Source: an uncultured Planktomarina sp. (GTDB taxonomy: Bacteria > Pseudomonadota > Alphaproteobacteria > Rhodobacterales > Rhodobacteraceae). Taken from it: DNA of 64,000 bases. The notes beneath the pieces were generated by a model. The model worked only from the letters and a program-made list of their open reading frames with translations, was not told the origin of the DNA and ran no database searches. Position 1 is the stretch's first letter. Each line of letters starts with the position of its first letter. Of the stretch, positions 36,861 to 45,578 are shown one piece after another. The stretch is taken from positions 558,001 through 622,000 of the forward strand of contig CAJIZA010000003.1 of NCBI GenBank assembly GCA_905181815.1. Reading direction: 5' to 3'. The translations under genes and the position numbers were made by a program.

Positions 36861-37733
36861 TTAGTCGATCAATCCAGCGTAGCGTAGGGCGGTGTCCATG
36901 GCAGATTTGGCGTCATCGCTCAAACCGACCAAAGGTAAGCGCACCTCTTGGGTGCACAGACCCAACTTTGACAGGCCGTATTTAGCGCTGACCAGACCGG
37001 GTTCTTGAAATGTGGCGAGGTGCAGTGGCATCAACTTATCGGTAATTTTGAGCGCGGTTGCGTAATCGCCAGCCAAAGTGGCTTCTTGCATTTGCGCGCA
37101 AAGCGCCGGGGCCATATTGGCCGTCACTGAGATACAACCGATGCCGCCGTGGGCGTTAAAACCGAGGGCCGTTGCGTCTTCGCCAGAGAGTTGGACAAAG
37201 TTTTTGCCACAGGTAAGGCGCTGTTTTGGAACGCGCGACAGATCACCTGTAGCATCCTTTACGCCAATGATATGTTTGTGGGCGGTTAGCTCGCCCATGG
37301 TTTCAACACTCATGTCCACCGCGGAACGGCCGGGAATATTGTAGATGATTATATCCATGCCGCAGTCGGCGGCGGCTAGAAAATGTGCTTTCAATCCGGC
37401 CTGCGTGGGTTTGTTATAATAGGGAGTCACCACTAAAGCCGCGGTGGCGCCCGCCTCTTTGGCCGCTTTGACCAGGCGCACGGTTTCAGCGGTATTGTTG
37501 GAGCCTGCTCCGGCAATCACGGGAACCCGTCCGGCCGCTTGTGCGACCACAACTTCCACAACCATGTCATGCTCTTCGTGGGTCAAGGTCGGGCTTTCTC
37601 CGGTTGTGCCCACTGGCACCAACCCATGGCTGCCTTGGTCAATATGCCAATCGACCAGCTTCTTGAGCGCATCGACATCCACTTTGCCGTTTGCAAACGG
37701 CGTGACAAGTGCAGGCAGAGATCCTGTAATCAT
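36861..37733 (-). CDS. dapA: 4-hydroxy-tetrahydrodipicolinate synthase
   Basis: 290 residues. Schiff-base lysine K159 in [11 protein letters not shown], the T43-T44 pair (GTTGESPTL), Y131 in [10 protein letters not shown] and R136 are in place, as is [10 protein letters not shown]. It condenses pyruvate with aspartate semialdehyde to start the diaminopimelate and lysine branch. I use the ATG at 37733: AAAGGAAG lies four bases before it and the family starts MITGS. A longer frame adds eight residues. A divergent lytic transglycosylase gene starts 122 bases away. Confidence 0.95.
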   Translation of the reverse strand: MITGSLPALVTPFANGKVDVDALKKLVDWHIDQGSHGLVPVGTTGESPTLTHEEHDMVVEVVVAQAAGRVPVIAGAGSNNTAETVRLVKAAKEAGATAALVVTPYYNKPTQAGLKAHFLAAADCGMDIIIYNIPGRSAVDMSVETMGELTAHKHIIGVKDATGDLSRVPKQRLTCGKNFVQLSGEDATALGFNAHGGIGCISVTANMAPALCAQMQEATLAGDYATALKITDKLMPLHLATFQEPGLVSAKYGLSKLGLCTQEVRLPLVGLSDDAKSAMDTALRYAGLID

Positions 37734-37855
37734 AGCGCTTCCTTTCATCTGGGGCATGAGTGCCCGGGCAGTCGTCGGCGGACACTAGCTTGCCGCATCG
37801 GATTTGCCAAGATTTGCGATTGAAAGTTTTTGTCTCAGAGCGCAGGCTAAATGTC

Positions 37856-39851
37856 ATGCGTATTTTTCTTTTTCTCGTGGTCACTTTGTGTTTTGTAACG
37901 TCGGCCTTGGCACAGGACGCGGCTGCTCTGGCCTCTGTTCGAGCCGCCTATGCAGCGCAAGCGAAGGGCAAATGGAACGAGGCGCTGCGTCTGGCTGTGC
38001 CGGCGGGGCAGGTGGCTGTTGATCTCATTCAATGGGATCGCCTGCGCGCCGGGCGATGGTCAATTTTCTGAAGCTATTGAGTTCTTACACCGCCGCCCTG
38101 ATTGGCCGGGTTTGCCCTATTTGCGCAAACGCTCTGAGGCCACTATTGAGGCTGATGCCGCGCTGCAGGATGTGATTGCTTTTTTCTTAGACAATCCGCC
38201 GAAGACCGCGAAGGGCTCTTTGCGACTGGCGCAGGCGCTTAATAAAACGGGGCAGAAGGCGGCTGCAATTACAGCGGCCCAATGGGGCTGGAGCAGTTTT
38301 AATATGCTGACGAGCCTCGAGGACGAGTATCTCGAGATGTTTGGGCCCCATTTAGAAAGCTTGCATGCCGCACGCTTGGATCTTTTGCTCTGGCAAGGCG
38401 ATTTGGCGAGCGCTGAACGATTGCTTGGGCGCGTCAATACTGGGCAGGCGCATTTGGCCAACGCCCGAATAGCGCTGCAAAAGAAAGAAAACGGCGTCAC
38501 GCGCTTACTGGCCAATGTGCCCAAAACCCTGAAGTCTGATCCCGGTTTGGCCTATGACCGGTTCCAATGGCGCCTTGCGCGCGGGAAAAGAGATGGCGCT
38601 ATCGATCTGATGTTGCAAAGATCCTCCTCAGCCCTGGCTTTGGGACGACCAGAGAAATGGGCCAGCCGGCGCATGTCGCTTGCGCGGGATTTCCTGTGGG
38701 ATGGGGCTTATGTAAAAGCCTATGAGCTGGCCGCAAATCACCATTTGGCGCCAGGAGATGACTACGCGGCCTTAGAGTGGCTGGCGGGCTTTATTGCTCT
38801 GCGAAAATTGAAGCGCCTTGAGACAGCCTTGGTGCATTTCAAAAATCATGGATCGGCTGTTGGCAGCGAAATTTCATTGGGCCGGACCCATTATTGGCAA
38901 GGTCGGGCATTAAAGGCCTTGGGCCAAGCCGATAAGGCGCAGCAGGCTTTCGCACAGGGCGCGCGCTATCAAACCTCGTTTTATGGATTGCTCGCCGCCC
39001 AAGAGGCAGGCCTAATGATGCAGCAGAGTTTGGCTGGAAATGAGGTGGAACCAGAGTGGCGGCAGGCAGAATTTGTGAAGTCCAGCGTCTATGAGGCTGG
39101 GCTCTTATTGATTCAGGTTGATCGTTCGCGGTTTGGCGTGCGGTTTTTGACCCATTTGGCTGAAAGTCAAAGTCCGAAGGGGCTGGCGCAAATGGGCCGT
39201 ATGGCCGAAGAGATGGATCATTCTTACTTGGAGCTTATGCTGGGCAAGCGCGCCTCGCGCTATGGGACAATGATGGAGCGGCATTTCTACCCGTTGACCT
39301 CGCGATTGATGCGGCCCAACACAATCGCGCCTGAGTTGGCTTTGGCGATCGCCCGTCGGGAGAGTGAATTTTTTGCGGGCGCGATTTCGGGGGTAGGCGC
39401 GCTGGGCTTGATGCAGGTCATGCCCCGAACAGCCAAGGAAATGGCCGGTAAGTTGGGGATAGGCTATTCGCGCAGCAAGATGCTGAAAGATCCAGACTAT
39501 AATGCAAAAATCGGCATTCGATATCTTGAGGAGCTGACAGAAGAATTTGGCAATAGCCCCGTTCATATCGCCGCCGCCTATAATGCTGGCCCCAGCCGCG
39601 CCCATGCTTGGACCGCCAAACTTGGAGATCCGCGCTTGCCAGAGGTGGATGTGATCGATTGGATCGAACAAATTCCGTTTAGCGAGACTCGCAACTACGT
39701 GATGCGGGTGACGGAAAGCCTGCCCAATTATCGCGCGCGTCTGGCGGGCCAAGCTGTGCCTTTGCGGTTTTTGCAAGAATTGAAGGGCGCCTACAGCCCA
39801 GAGCCGATTTTCGCCGCCCCGGCGGTTTCGCCGCGCCCAATCAGCCGGTAA
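37856..39851 (+). pseudogene. Soluble lytic transglycosylase, broken by a +1 frameshift
   Basis: ATG 37856 gives a signal peptide (MRIFLFLVVTLCFVTSALA) and the start of the superhelical domain, up to IQWDRLRAG, and then a stop at 38071. The rest continues in another frame: DGQFSEAIEFLHRRPDWPGLPYLRKRSE, a long helical repeat domain, and the C-terminal SLT domain (catalytic Glu in ARRESEF, then GALGLMQVMPRTAKEMA and AAYNAGPSRA). One extra G in GCCGGGCGATGG (38051-38053) explains the shift. If real, no secreted active enzyme is made; if a sequencing error, this is a normal Slt of about 660 residues. Confidence 0.88.
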
Positions 39852-39899
39852 TGGCGCCGCCACAAAACCGCTCCGTTGGCTGTTTCGGCATAGCGCGTC

Positions 39900-40772
39900 T
39901 TAGCTCTTGGCTACTCTTGCACGCCATAGGGTAAACAGCCCGGCCGCGACAACCAAAAGCGCGCCGATGGCTACATGTGGGCGCACAACTTCACCAAAAA
40001 CCAAAACGCCGATAGAGGCGCCGAACACCAATTGCAGATAGGTGAAGGGTTGTACGGCGCTGGCCTCAGCCACCTCGTAACAGCGAATGAGTAACCAATG
40101 TCCCACCGCCCCGGTGCAGCACAGGCAGAGCATCAAGATCCAGTCGCTTGTGCTCATATTCTCAAAATGAAACGCGCCGATGACACTCATCAACAGGCAT
40201 CCCATGACGCCGGTCCAAAAGAAGCTGGTTGCTGTGCTGTCGAGGCGGGCGACATAGCGCGTGAGCAGGCTGTAAAGTGCGAACATGAAAGCCGCGAGAA
40301 CGGGGATGATTGCATACGGGGAGAACACCCCGAAGCCTGGCTCTAAAATCACCACCACCCCGCAAAATCCGACGGCAATTGCGAGCCAACGTCGCCAACC
40401 GACCGTTTCGCCGAGAATGGGTCCCGAGAGTGCCGCTACGATGAGCGTATAAGCTGAAAAAATTGCAAGGCTTTCGACCATGCCAAGCAGGGTAAATGCG
40501 GTGACCATGACGCAGATTTCTGCGGCCAAGAGCACCCCGCGAAAGGCCTGAAGTACGGGCTGTTTGGTGCGTGCCGCATTGCGCAAACCGCCAGCTTGCT
40601 TGGCTGAAACGGTCATCACAAAAGCGGCAAAGAACCAATAGCGCACCATAACCACCATATAAACGTTGTAGGTGGAGGAAAGGTGCAGGCTCAAACCATC
40701 TTGTAGCGAGAAGATCAGGGTTGTCGCCACCATCAGCAGAACGCCAAGCCGTGTATTGGTGCCGGCACTCAC
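39900..40772 (-). CDS. DMT/EamA-family transporter
   Basis: 290 residues with about ten membrane helices in the duplicated EamA pattern. First half: TRLGVLLMVATTLIFSLQDGLS; end of the first repeat: PILGETVGWRRWLAIAVGFCGVVVIL. Second half: FTYLQLVFGASIGVLVFGEVVRPHVAIGALLVVAAGLF. Substrate unknown. The ATG overlaps the mnmD stop, so it is probably transcribed with mnmD. Unrelated in sequence detail to the partial carrier at the window start beyond the family. Confidence 0.9.
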   Translation of the reverse strand: MSAGTNTRLGVLLMVATTLIFSLQDGLSLHLSSTYNVYMVVMVRYWFFAAFVMTVSAKQAGGLRNAARTKQPVLQAFRGVLLAAEICVMVTAFTLLGMVESLAIFSAYTLIVAALSGPILGETVGWRRWLAIAVGFCGVVVILEPGFGVFSPYAIIPVLAAFMFALYSLLTRYVARLDSTATSFFWTGVMGCLLMSVIGAFHFENMSTSDWILMLCLCCTGAVGHWLLIRCYEVAEASAVQPFTYLQLVFGASIGVLVFGEVVRPHVAIGALLVVAAGLFTLWRARVAKS

Positions 40773-41431
40773 GGTTTAATTCCCCGGGTCATGTGCCTTT
40801 TGCGTCCAAAACCAGGGCAACGGGTGACCTCAAATCCACCCGCTTGCAATCCGCGGCGGACAAAGCCCGAGGCCGTGTAGGTGGCGCAGCTTCCGCCGGT
40901 TTTGGTATGTGCGGCTACCTCAGCCATGAGGTTGGCTTCCCAGAGCTCTGGATTTTTGGCGGGAGAAAACCCATCTAGAAACCAAGCATCCGCCTGGACT
41001 GACCATTTGGGCAGGCTGTCTCGGGCGTCTCCTAAAATCACCTCAAAGCGCAGATCGGGCAGGGTGATACGGGTGCCCCACAAGGGTGCCAATTCCGCGG
41101 CTAGGTCTTGCAATGGCGCAAAGGCTTTGTGGGCTGTGATCATTTGATCTGGTGATAAGGGAAAGGCCTCAAAGCTTGTGTAGTGTAAAACACCGCCTTG
41201 TCCGGATCGGCGCCAAGCGGCCAGGGAGACTAAAAGGTTCAGCCCCGTGCCAAACCCCAATTCGGCGATATGGAACCCATCGCAATAACGGTCTGGCAGA
41301 TGATTGCCCGCAAGAAACACATGCTCCGTTTCCGCCAACCCATCGTCGAGCGAGTAATAAGGGTCATCAAATTTTGTGGAGAAGGGCGTGTCTGCGCGCC
41401 ATTCTATGCTATTGGGCTGGTGGTTGAGCAT
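40769..41431 (-). CDS. mnmD: tRNA 5-methylaminomethyl-2-thiouridine methyltransferase MnmD (MnmC1)
   Basis: 220 residues equal to the methyltransferase half of E. coli MnmC. Marks are PFSTKFDDPYYSLDDGLAETEHVFLAGNHLP, the SAM loop IAELGFGTGLNLL, and WFLDGFSPAKNPELW, which contains the DGFSP catalytic region. It performs the last methylation of mnm5s2U34 in tRNAs. The FAD half of MnmC, normally fused to it, is encoded divergently 45 bases away. The stop overlaps the EamA start. Confidence 0.92.
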   Translation of the reverse strand: MLNHQPNSIEWRADTPFSTKFDDPYYSLDDGLAETEHVFLAGNHLPDRYCDGFHIAELGFGTGLNLLVSLAAWRRSGQGGVLHYTSFEAFPLSPDQMITAHKAFAPLQDLAAELAPLWGTRITLPDLRFEVILGDARDSLPKWSVQADAWFLDGFSPAKNPELWEANLMAEVAAHTKTGGSCATYTASGFVRRGLQAGGFEVTRCPGFGRKRHMTRGIKP

Positions 41432-41476
41432 GGTCTACCCTAAGTATTTTCACGACCATGCAGAAGGGCGATAATT

Positions 41477-42535
41477 TTGGCAACTGCTGATGTAACGATT
41501 CTTGGGGCTGGTGTGTTTGGCCTGTCGATTGCGTTTTGTGTCGCACAACGGGGTGCGCGGGTGCGCGTGATCGATCCGGCTGGTGTGGCCCAGGGCGCCA
41601 GTGGCGGGCTGGTTGGAGCTTTAGCGCCCCATACGCCGGATCTGTGGCTGCCCAAAAAGCAATTCCAGTTGGAAAGCCTCCTGCTTGCACGTGAGTTTTG
41701 GCCAGAGGTGGAACGCCTATCAGGTCTTACGACTGGCTATGCCAATCATGGGCGACTGCAACCGATCAACGAAGAAAGATTGATTGCGCTTGCGCTGTCA
41801 CGCATTGCGGATGCTGAGTCAAATTGGGGAGATGCCGCGGTTTGGGAGGTCATTTCAGCCAGCAAGGCGGGGCCTTGGGCACCACCTTCTGCGACGGGGC
41901 AGCTGGTGCGAGATACGCTTTCGGCTCATATTCATCCGCGGCAGGCCACCAGAGCGCTGGGGCAGGCGGTGTTGGAGCTGGGTGGGGTAATCACAGCCGC
42001 AGGCGCGCGTAAGGGCGCGATTGTGGATGCGCGTGGTTGGAGCGGCTTGGTGGAGATGTCACAGATTTTGGACAGAGAGATCGGCAATGGGGTTAAGGGG
42101 CAGGCAGCCTTGTTGGATCTGGCCCGCCCCGGCGCGGCGCAGCTGTTTGCAGAGGGGCTGCATGTGGTGCCGCATTTGGATGGCACTGTGGCCATTGGAT
42201 CGACCAGTGAGCGGTATTTTAAATCGCCAAATCATACGGATGGCCAGCTTGATGATTTGATTGCCAAGGCCAAGCGATTGTTTCCTGAGCTGCGTGGCGC
42301 TCCTGTGATTGAGCGCTGGGCTGGAGTGAGGCCCCGGGCCTATACCCGCGCACCCATGTTGGGCCGGCATCCGGTTCATCCGGATTGGTTTATCGCTAAT
42401 GGCGGATTTAAGATCGGCTTTGGCATGGCCCCAAAGATAGCTAAAGTTATGACGGCGCTTATCCTAGACGGCGAGGATCACATCCCTGAAGATTTTCGAG
42501 CAGCGGCAAGTTTGAGGCGCAAAAATGATGGATAA
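41477..42535 (+). CDS. FAD-dependent oxidoreductase, DAO type (probable separate MnmC2)
   Basis: 352 residues from a TTG start preceded by AAGGGCG. The FAD motif DVTILGAGVFGLSIAFCVAQRGARVRVID leads, GASGGLVGALAPHTPDLW follows (matching the GASGN/GGxxxP region of MnmC2), and GVRPRAYTRAPMLGRHPVHPDWFIANGGFKIGFGMAP closes the domain. In MnmC the FAD domain oxidises cmnm5U to nm5U, which MnmD then methylates. Position next to mnmD makes that role likely; a glycine or D-amino acid oxidase is the alternative. No ATG start is available near the FAD motif. Confidence 0.82.
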   Translation: MATADVTILGAGVFGLSIAFCVAQRGARVRVIDPAGVAQGASGGLVGALAPHTPDLWLPKKQFQLESLLLAREFWPEVERLSGLTTGYANHGRLQPINEERLIALALSRIADAESNWGDAAVWEVISASKAGPWAPPSATGQLVRDTLSAHIHPRQATRALGQAVLELGGVITAAGARKGAIVDARGWSGLVEMSQILDREIGNGVKGQAALLDLARPGAAQLFAEGLHVVPHLDGTVAIGSTSERYFKSPNHTDGQLDDLIAKAKRLFPELRGAPVIERWAGVRPRAYTRAPMLGRHPVHPDWFIANGGFKIGFGMAPKIAKVMTALILDGEDHIPEDFRAAASLRRKNDG

Positions 42536-42935
42536 CCCCCCCCCGATGATCACAAGCCTGGATCACCTGGTCTTAACGGTGACGGATATCGTGGCAAGCG
42601 TCGCGTTTTATCGAGACATCTTGGGAATGCAGGCCCTTGAATTTGAAGTGGCTGACGGCAGCAGACGTTGGACTTTAGCCTTTGGCGCGCAAAAAATCAA
42701 TTTGCACCCGGCACAGGCCCCTTTTGCGCCCCATGCCGCAGAGCCGCGCGCCGGGTCGGCGGATTTGTGCTTTTTGTCGCCAAGCCCGCTGGAGGCGTGG
42801 GCTGCATATTTCGAGGCCTGTGGACAAGAGGTGTTAGATGGGCCCGTGCAGCGCAGTGGGGCGCTTGGGCCGATTGTCTCGCTTTATATTCGTGATCCGG
42901 ATGGAAACCTTCTGGAAATTGCCAACCAGATTTAG
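42525..42935 (+). CDS. VOC (glyoxalase/bleomycin-resistance fold) protein
   Basis: 136 residues, one VOC domain: ITSLDHLVLTVTDIVASVAFYRDILGMQALEF at the start and YIRDPDGNLLEIANQI at the end, with likely metal ligands H, E and later E. Such proteins may be glyoxalases, dioxygenases or resistance proteins; this one is unassigned. The ATG at 42525 overlaps the FAD oxidoreductase stop and follows GAGG. A run of nine C (42536-42544) lies inside the first codons; an in-frame ATG at 42546 follows it. Confidence 0.88.
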   Translation: MMDNPPPMITSLDHLVLTVTDIVASVAFYRDILGMQALEFEVADGSRRWTLAFGAQKINLHPAQAPFAPHAAEPRAGSADLCFLSPSPLEAWAAYFEACGQEVLDGPVQRSGALGPIVSLYIRDPDGNLLEIANQI

Positions 42936-42955
42936 AAGGGCTCTTGGATCGGCCT

Positions 42956-43321
42956 CTATGTGCGGTCGCCTTGATAGGGCAGGAATGCCTCAACCGCTGC
43001 GCTGGCAATGACGATGACATTGCCAGTATCCGGATTGGTGACATTTTGCCCGCCAAAAACTGCACGCACCTCCGCTCGGCCGCGCGGCAGGGTTGATGCC
43101 AGCGCTGCGGTGTCCACTTGCGCCGGATCTTGGACGCCAATGGTCACCTGAACGCGCATCTCTTGCGGGGTGAGGCCAAGTGTGGGTTCGAGTGCTTGGA
43201 ACATGGGAATGGCGGAGTGCCGAAAGGCATTTTCAATCGCGCGGCCTGCGGCCTTAGTATAATCCTGACCATATTGGTCATTGCCCATCCCCATTTCGAT
43301 GATGAATCTTTGATCGTTCAT
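42956..43321 (-). CDS. Lin0512 family protein, copy 2
   Basis: 121 residues of the Lin0512 family (function unknown). It shows the family pattern: FIIEMGMGNDQYGQDYTKAAGRAIENAFRHSAIP, a long centre VQVTIGVQDPAQVDTAALASTLPRG and a closing VFGGQNVTNPDTGNVIVIASAAVEAFL. The protein is small, cytoplasmic and without catalytic motif that I can name. The ATG overlaps the stop of the first copy (ATGA). Both copies lie behind cobO, so a link to corrinoid or metal metabolism is possible. Confidence 0.82.
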   Translation of the reverse strand: MNDQRFIIEMGMGNDQYGQDYTKAAGRAIENAFRHSAIPMFQALEPTLGLTPQEMRVQVTIGVQDPAQVDTAALASTLPRGRAEVRAVFGGQNVTNPDTGNVIVIASAAVEAFLPYQGDRT

Positions 43322-43665
43322 GAGGCCAACTCCAGATCGAATGACACAGAAATTGCGACATTCGCCATCACGGTGGGCAAGCCATCTGGCCGCGGTACAT
43401 CCAAGCCACCAGGGACCACCGTGACCTGTACTTGGCCGTAAGGAAAAATTTCTGCTACAGCGTTAATGTCCACCGCCTCAGGGTTTTGCACGGCCACTTC
43501 CACATCAATGAGCATATCGGTTTTGGCTTTGCCGAATAATTCCGCCAGGTTAATCGAATTGTGCCACAGTGCATCTTTGACCCCGCGCACTGTGGCCTGT
43601 GTGTAATCTTGCCGGCGCAGGGAGGTGCCCATGCCAAACTCTGTCAGCAATCGTTTTACGGCCAT
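43318..43665 (-). CDS. Lin0512 family protein, copy 1
   Basis: 115 residues, paralogous to the neighbouring copy: KRLLTEFGMGTSLRRQDYTQATVRGVKDALWHNSINL aligns with its GMGNDQYGQDYTKAAGRAIENAFRHSAIP, then MLIDVEVAVQNPEAVDINAVAEIFPYG and VVPGGLDVPRP. The pair is similar in length and layout but clearly diverged, as expected for subunits of a hetero-oligomer. It is 21 bases downstream of cobO on the same strand. Confidence 0.82.
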   Translation of the reverse strand: MAVKRLLTEFGMGTSLRRQDYTQATVRGVKDALWHNSINLAELFGKAKTDMLIDVEVAVQNPEAVDINAVAEIFPYGQVQVTVVPGGLDVPRPDGLPTVMANVAISVSFDLELAS

Positions 43666-43686
43666 GGCTGTGCCCTCGCTTTTATT

Positions 43687-44295
43687 CTAAAATTCAACGC
43701 CGATTTGCGCCTTGATGCCTGAACGAAAGGGATGTTTGATCAGCTCCATTTCCGTCACCAAATCGGCCGCTTCAATCAAATCTGCATGGGCGTTGCGTCC
43801 GGTGAGTGCCACATGGGTCATGGCAGGTTTTTCGTCGCGTAAAAAGGCGATGACCTCTTGTATATCAAGATAGTCATACCGCAGAGCGATATTGATTTCA
43901 TCCAACAGCACCATGTGATTGCGCTCATCAACAATCAACTCTTTCGCTTTGGCCCAAGCGGCCTGCGCCATTTCGGTATCGCGCGTCTTGTCTTGGGTTT
44001 CCCAAGTGAAGCCCTCACCCATGGTGTGAAAGGCGCAGAAATCGGTGAAATGCTCTAAGATGAGATCCCGCTCACCCGTGCTCATTCCGCCTTTGATGAA
44101 CTGTACCACGGCACATTTGCGCTTATGGGCAATATGGCGAAAAATCATGTTGAAGGCGGCGGAGGATTTGCCTTTGCCCTTGCCGGTATGAACAATCACC
44201 AAGCCTTTTTCGTCGGTCTTGGTTGCCATGATCTTGTCGCGTGCGGCTTTTTTCTTTGCCATTTTCATGGCATGGCGATCAACATCTTCACTCAT
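43687..44295 (-). CDS. cobO: Cob(I)yrinic acid a,c-diamide adenosyltransferase
   Basis: 202 residues of the CobA/CobO/BtuR type. P-loop TGKGKGKSSAAF (37-48), RKCAVVQFIKGGMSTGERDL, the EGFTWETQD segment, MVLLDEINIALRYDY (Walker B region) and ALTGRNAHADLIEAADLVTEMELIKHPFRSGIKAQIGVEF at the end are diagnostic. It adds the adenosyl group to cobalt in corrinoid synthesis or salvage. AGGAG lies before the ATG. No cobalamin riboswitch was recognised upstream; the upstream DNA is occupied by an IS6 remnant. Confidence 0.95.
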   Translation of the reverse strand: MSEDVDRHAMKMAKKKAARDKIMATKTDEKGLVIVHTGKGKGKSSAAFNMIFRHIAHKRKCAVVQFIKGGMSTGERDLILEHFTDFCAFHTMGEGFTWETQDKTRDTEMAQAAWAKAKELIVDERNHMVLLDEINIALRYDYLDIQEVIAFLRDEKPAMTHVALTGRNAHADLIEAADLVTEMELIKHPFRSGIKAQIGVEF

Positions 44296-44361
44296 GGTGT
44301 GCTCCTGTATTTTTTTCAGTTTATCGACTCAGTGGTCGGGCGCAAGCAAGGCTTTCTTAAC

Positions 44362-44944
44362 CATGAAATCACGCGATGGCTTCGTGAATTTTCTTGGACG
44401 CTCTTACCGCTTTTGGCCCCCAATACGCCCTCCTGCGAATTTTCTGGAGTGCCCGCGCAGCGGCACTGTCAGATGAAACTTGTTTGGATGAGGTTTTCGT
44501 GAAGATTAATGGCGAACGCATTATCTTTGGTGTGCTGGTGATCATGGAAGTGAAGTGCTGGAAAGCACTGTAAGTAAACGCCGTGATCGCAAAGCAGCAT
44601 TTGAATTCATAAAAAGACCCATGAAGCGGCACGGCCAGCCAAGCATTATTGTTACAGATAGGCTCTGGCACTACCGCGCAGAGATGATTTCCATAGGAAA
44701 TGCTGACCGGCAAGAGACAGGTTGCTGGATCAACAACAGGACTGAGAATCCTCATCTACCGTTTAGACAAAGAGAAAGGGTGGTGCTTAAGTTTAGGAGA
44801 GGGTCGACCTTACAAAAATTCGTTGCTGTCCATGCTTCAACCCCTAACCACTTCAACCAGGAACGCCGCCTCTACTCAAGCCTCGATTTCAAGATAAGCG
44901 GTACCGCTGCCTTCGCTGAGTGACGCCAACTATTGAGCGCATAG
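44362..44944 (+). pseudogene. IS6-family transposase remnant
   Basis: Successive frames give pieces of an IS6/IS26-like DDE transposase. TRWLREF may be the end of the DNA-binding region (weak). FGPQYA leads to SDETCLDEVFVKINGER (first catalytic Asp). KRRDRKAAFEFIKRPMKRHG and IIVTDRLWHYRAEM (second Asp) follow, then IGNADRQETGCWINNRTENPHLPFR (catalytic Glu), TLQKFVAVHAS and NHFNQERRLYS. A TGA replaces the family's Trp in AEWRQL at 44921-44923 and the coding remnant closes at 44944. Several frameshifts are present and the N-terminal half is missing. I could not define both inverted ends. Confidence 0.85.
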
Positions 44945-44989
44945 TTTCAGGCTTCAACAGAAATCTGATGTGAGTTTTCATTGTTTTAA

Positions 44990-45466
44990 ATGCACCCCTT
45001 GCATACTTTTTATGCGCCGATCACAACCCCACCATTTCCCTTGGTCGCGAAGAATAGCAAACTGGGAGAGCAGAGTGAAGTCAGTCTCGCAACGCTTTCC
45101 CAATTACCCATGATTCTGCTCGATCTGCATCTTACCAAAGGGCACTATGTGCAGTTAATAGGGGGTTGCAGATATAATGCGCAAATTTCTCAACGCAAAG
45201 AATTTGCTGGGATGGTGCGCAGCTCATTGTCAAACGGTTTTGGGTTTCCCTTTCTGGATTCTACTCGCTCGAAACATATCGAAGGCCATTCGCGCTATTG
45301 CCCCAAACTCATCCGTGATCCTCTGCCCGCCTGTAAATTTGGAATTCTCATCCAAAACGGCATCAAACAAGACAGTATTATGCGCAGTCGCACTCAATTG
45401 TGCAAAGACCTGCAAGCCACAGGCACGTTTGAGCAGCGGATAGTACGAAAATTATGTGTGACTTAG
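44990..45466 (+). pseudogene. LysR-type regulator, effector-binding half only
   Basis: An open frame of 158 codons that starts in the middle of a LysR protein. PPFPLVAKNSKLGEQSEVSLATLSQLPMILLDL is the typical junction between the two effector subdomains, followed by EFAGMVRSSLSNGFGFPFLD, corresponding to the usual MVRSLVANGYGYSLLN. There is no helix-turn-helix domain: IS6-derived sequence lies where it should be. The layout matches the intact LysR at 51182-52105, whose PMIMLDL segment aligns with PMILLDL here. It cannot bind DNA as encoded and is probably a relic. Confidence 0.75.
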
Positions 45467-45578
45467 CTGACTTGAATCCCGCAAAAAACAGAGGAATATC
45501 TCCGAATAAAACTACTATTTGAAGTTTATGCCCTGTTTTACGCTCGGGCCAATAACAGATGAAAGGGAGGACGAATCT

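Noticed and set aside
44455..44470. GGCACTGT at 44462 as the left inverted repeat of the IS6 copy
   Set aside because: It sits inside the transposase coding remnant and has no matching partner at the right end, so chance is likely.
44296..44560. Cobalamin riboswitch before cobO
   Set aside because: I looked for the B12 box and its paired core and found neither; the region is IS6-derived.
44369..44755. Minus-strand frame of 128 codons upstream of cobO
   Set aside because: It is antisense to the readable IS6 transposase pieces.
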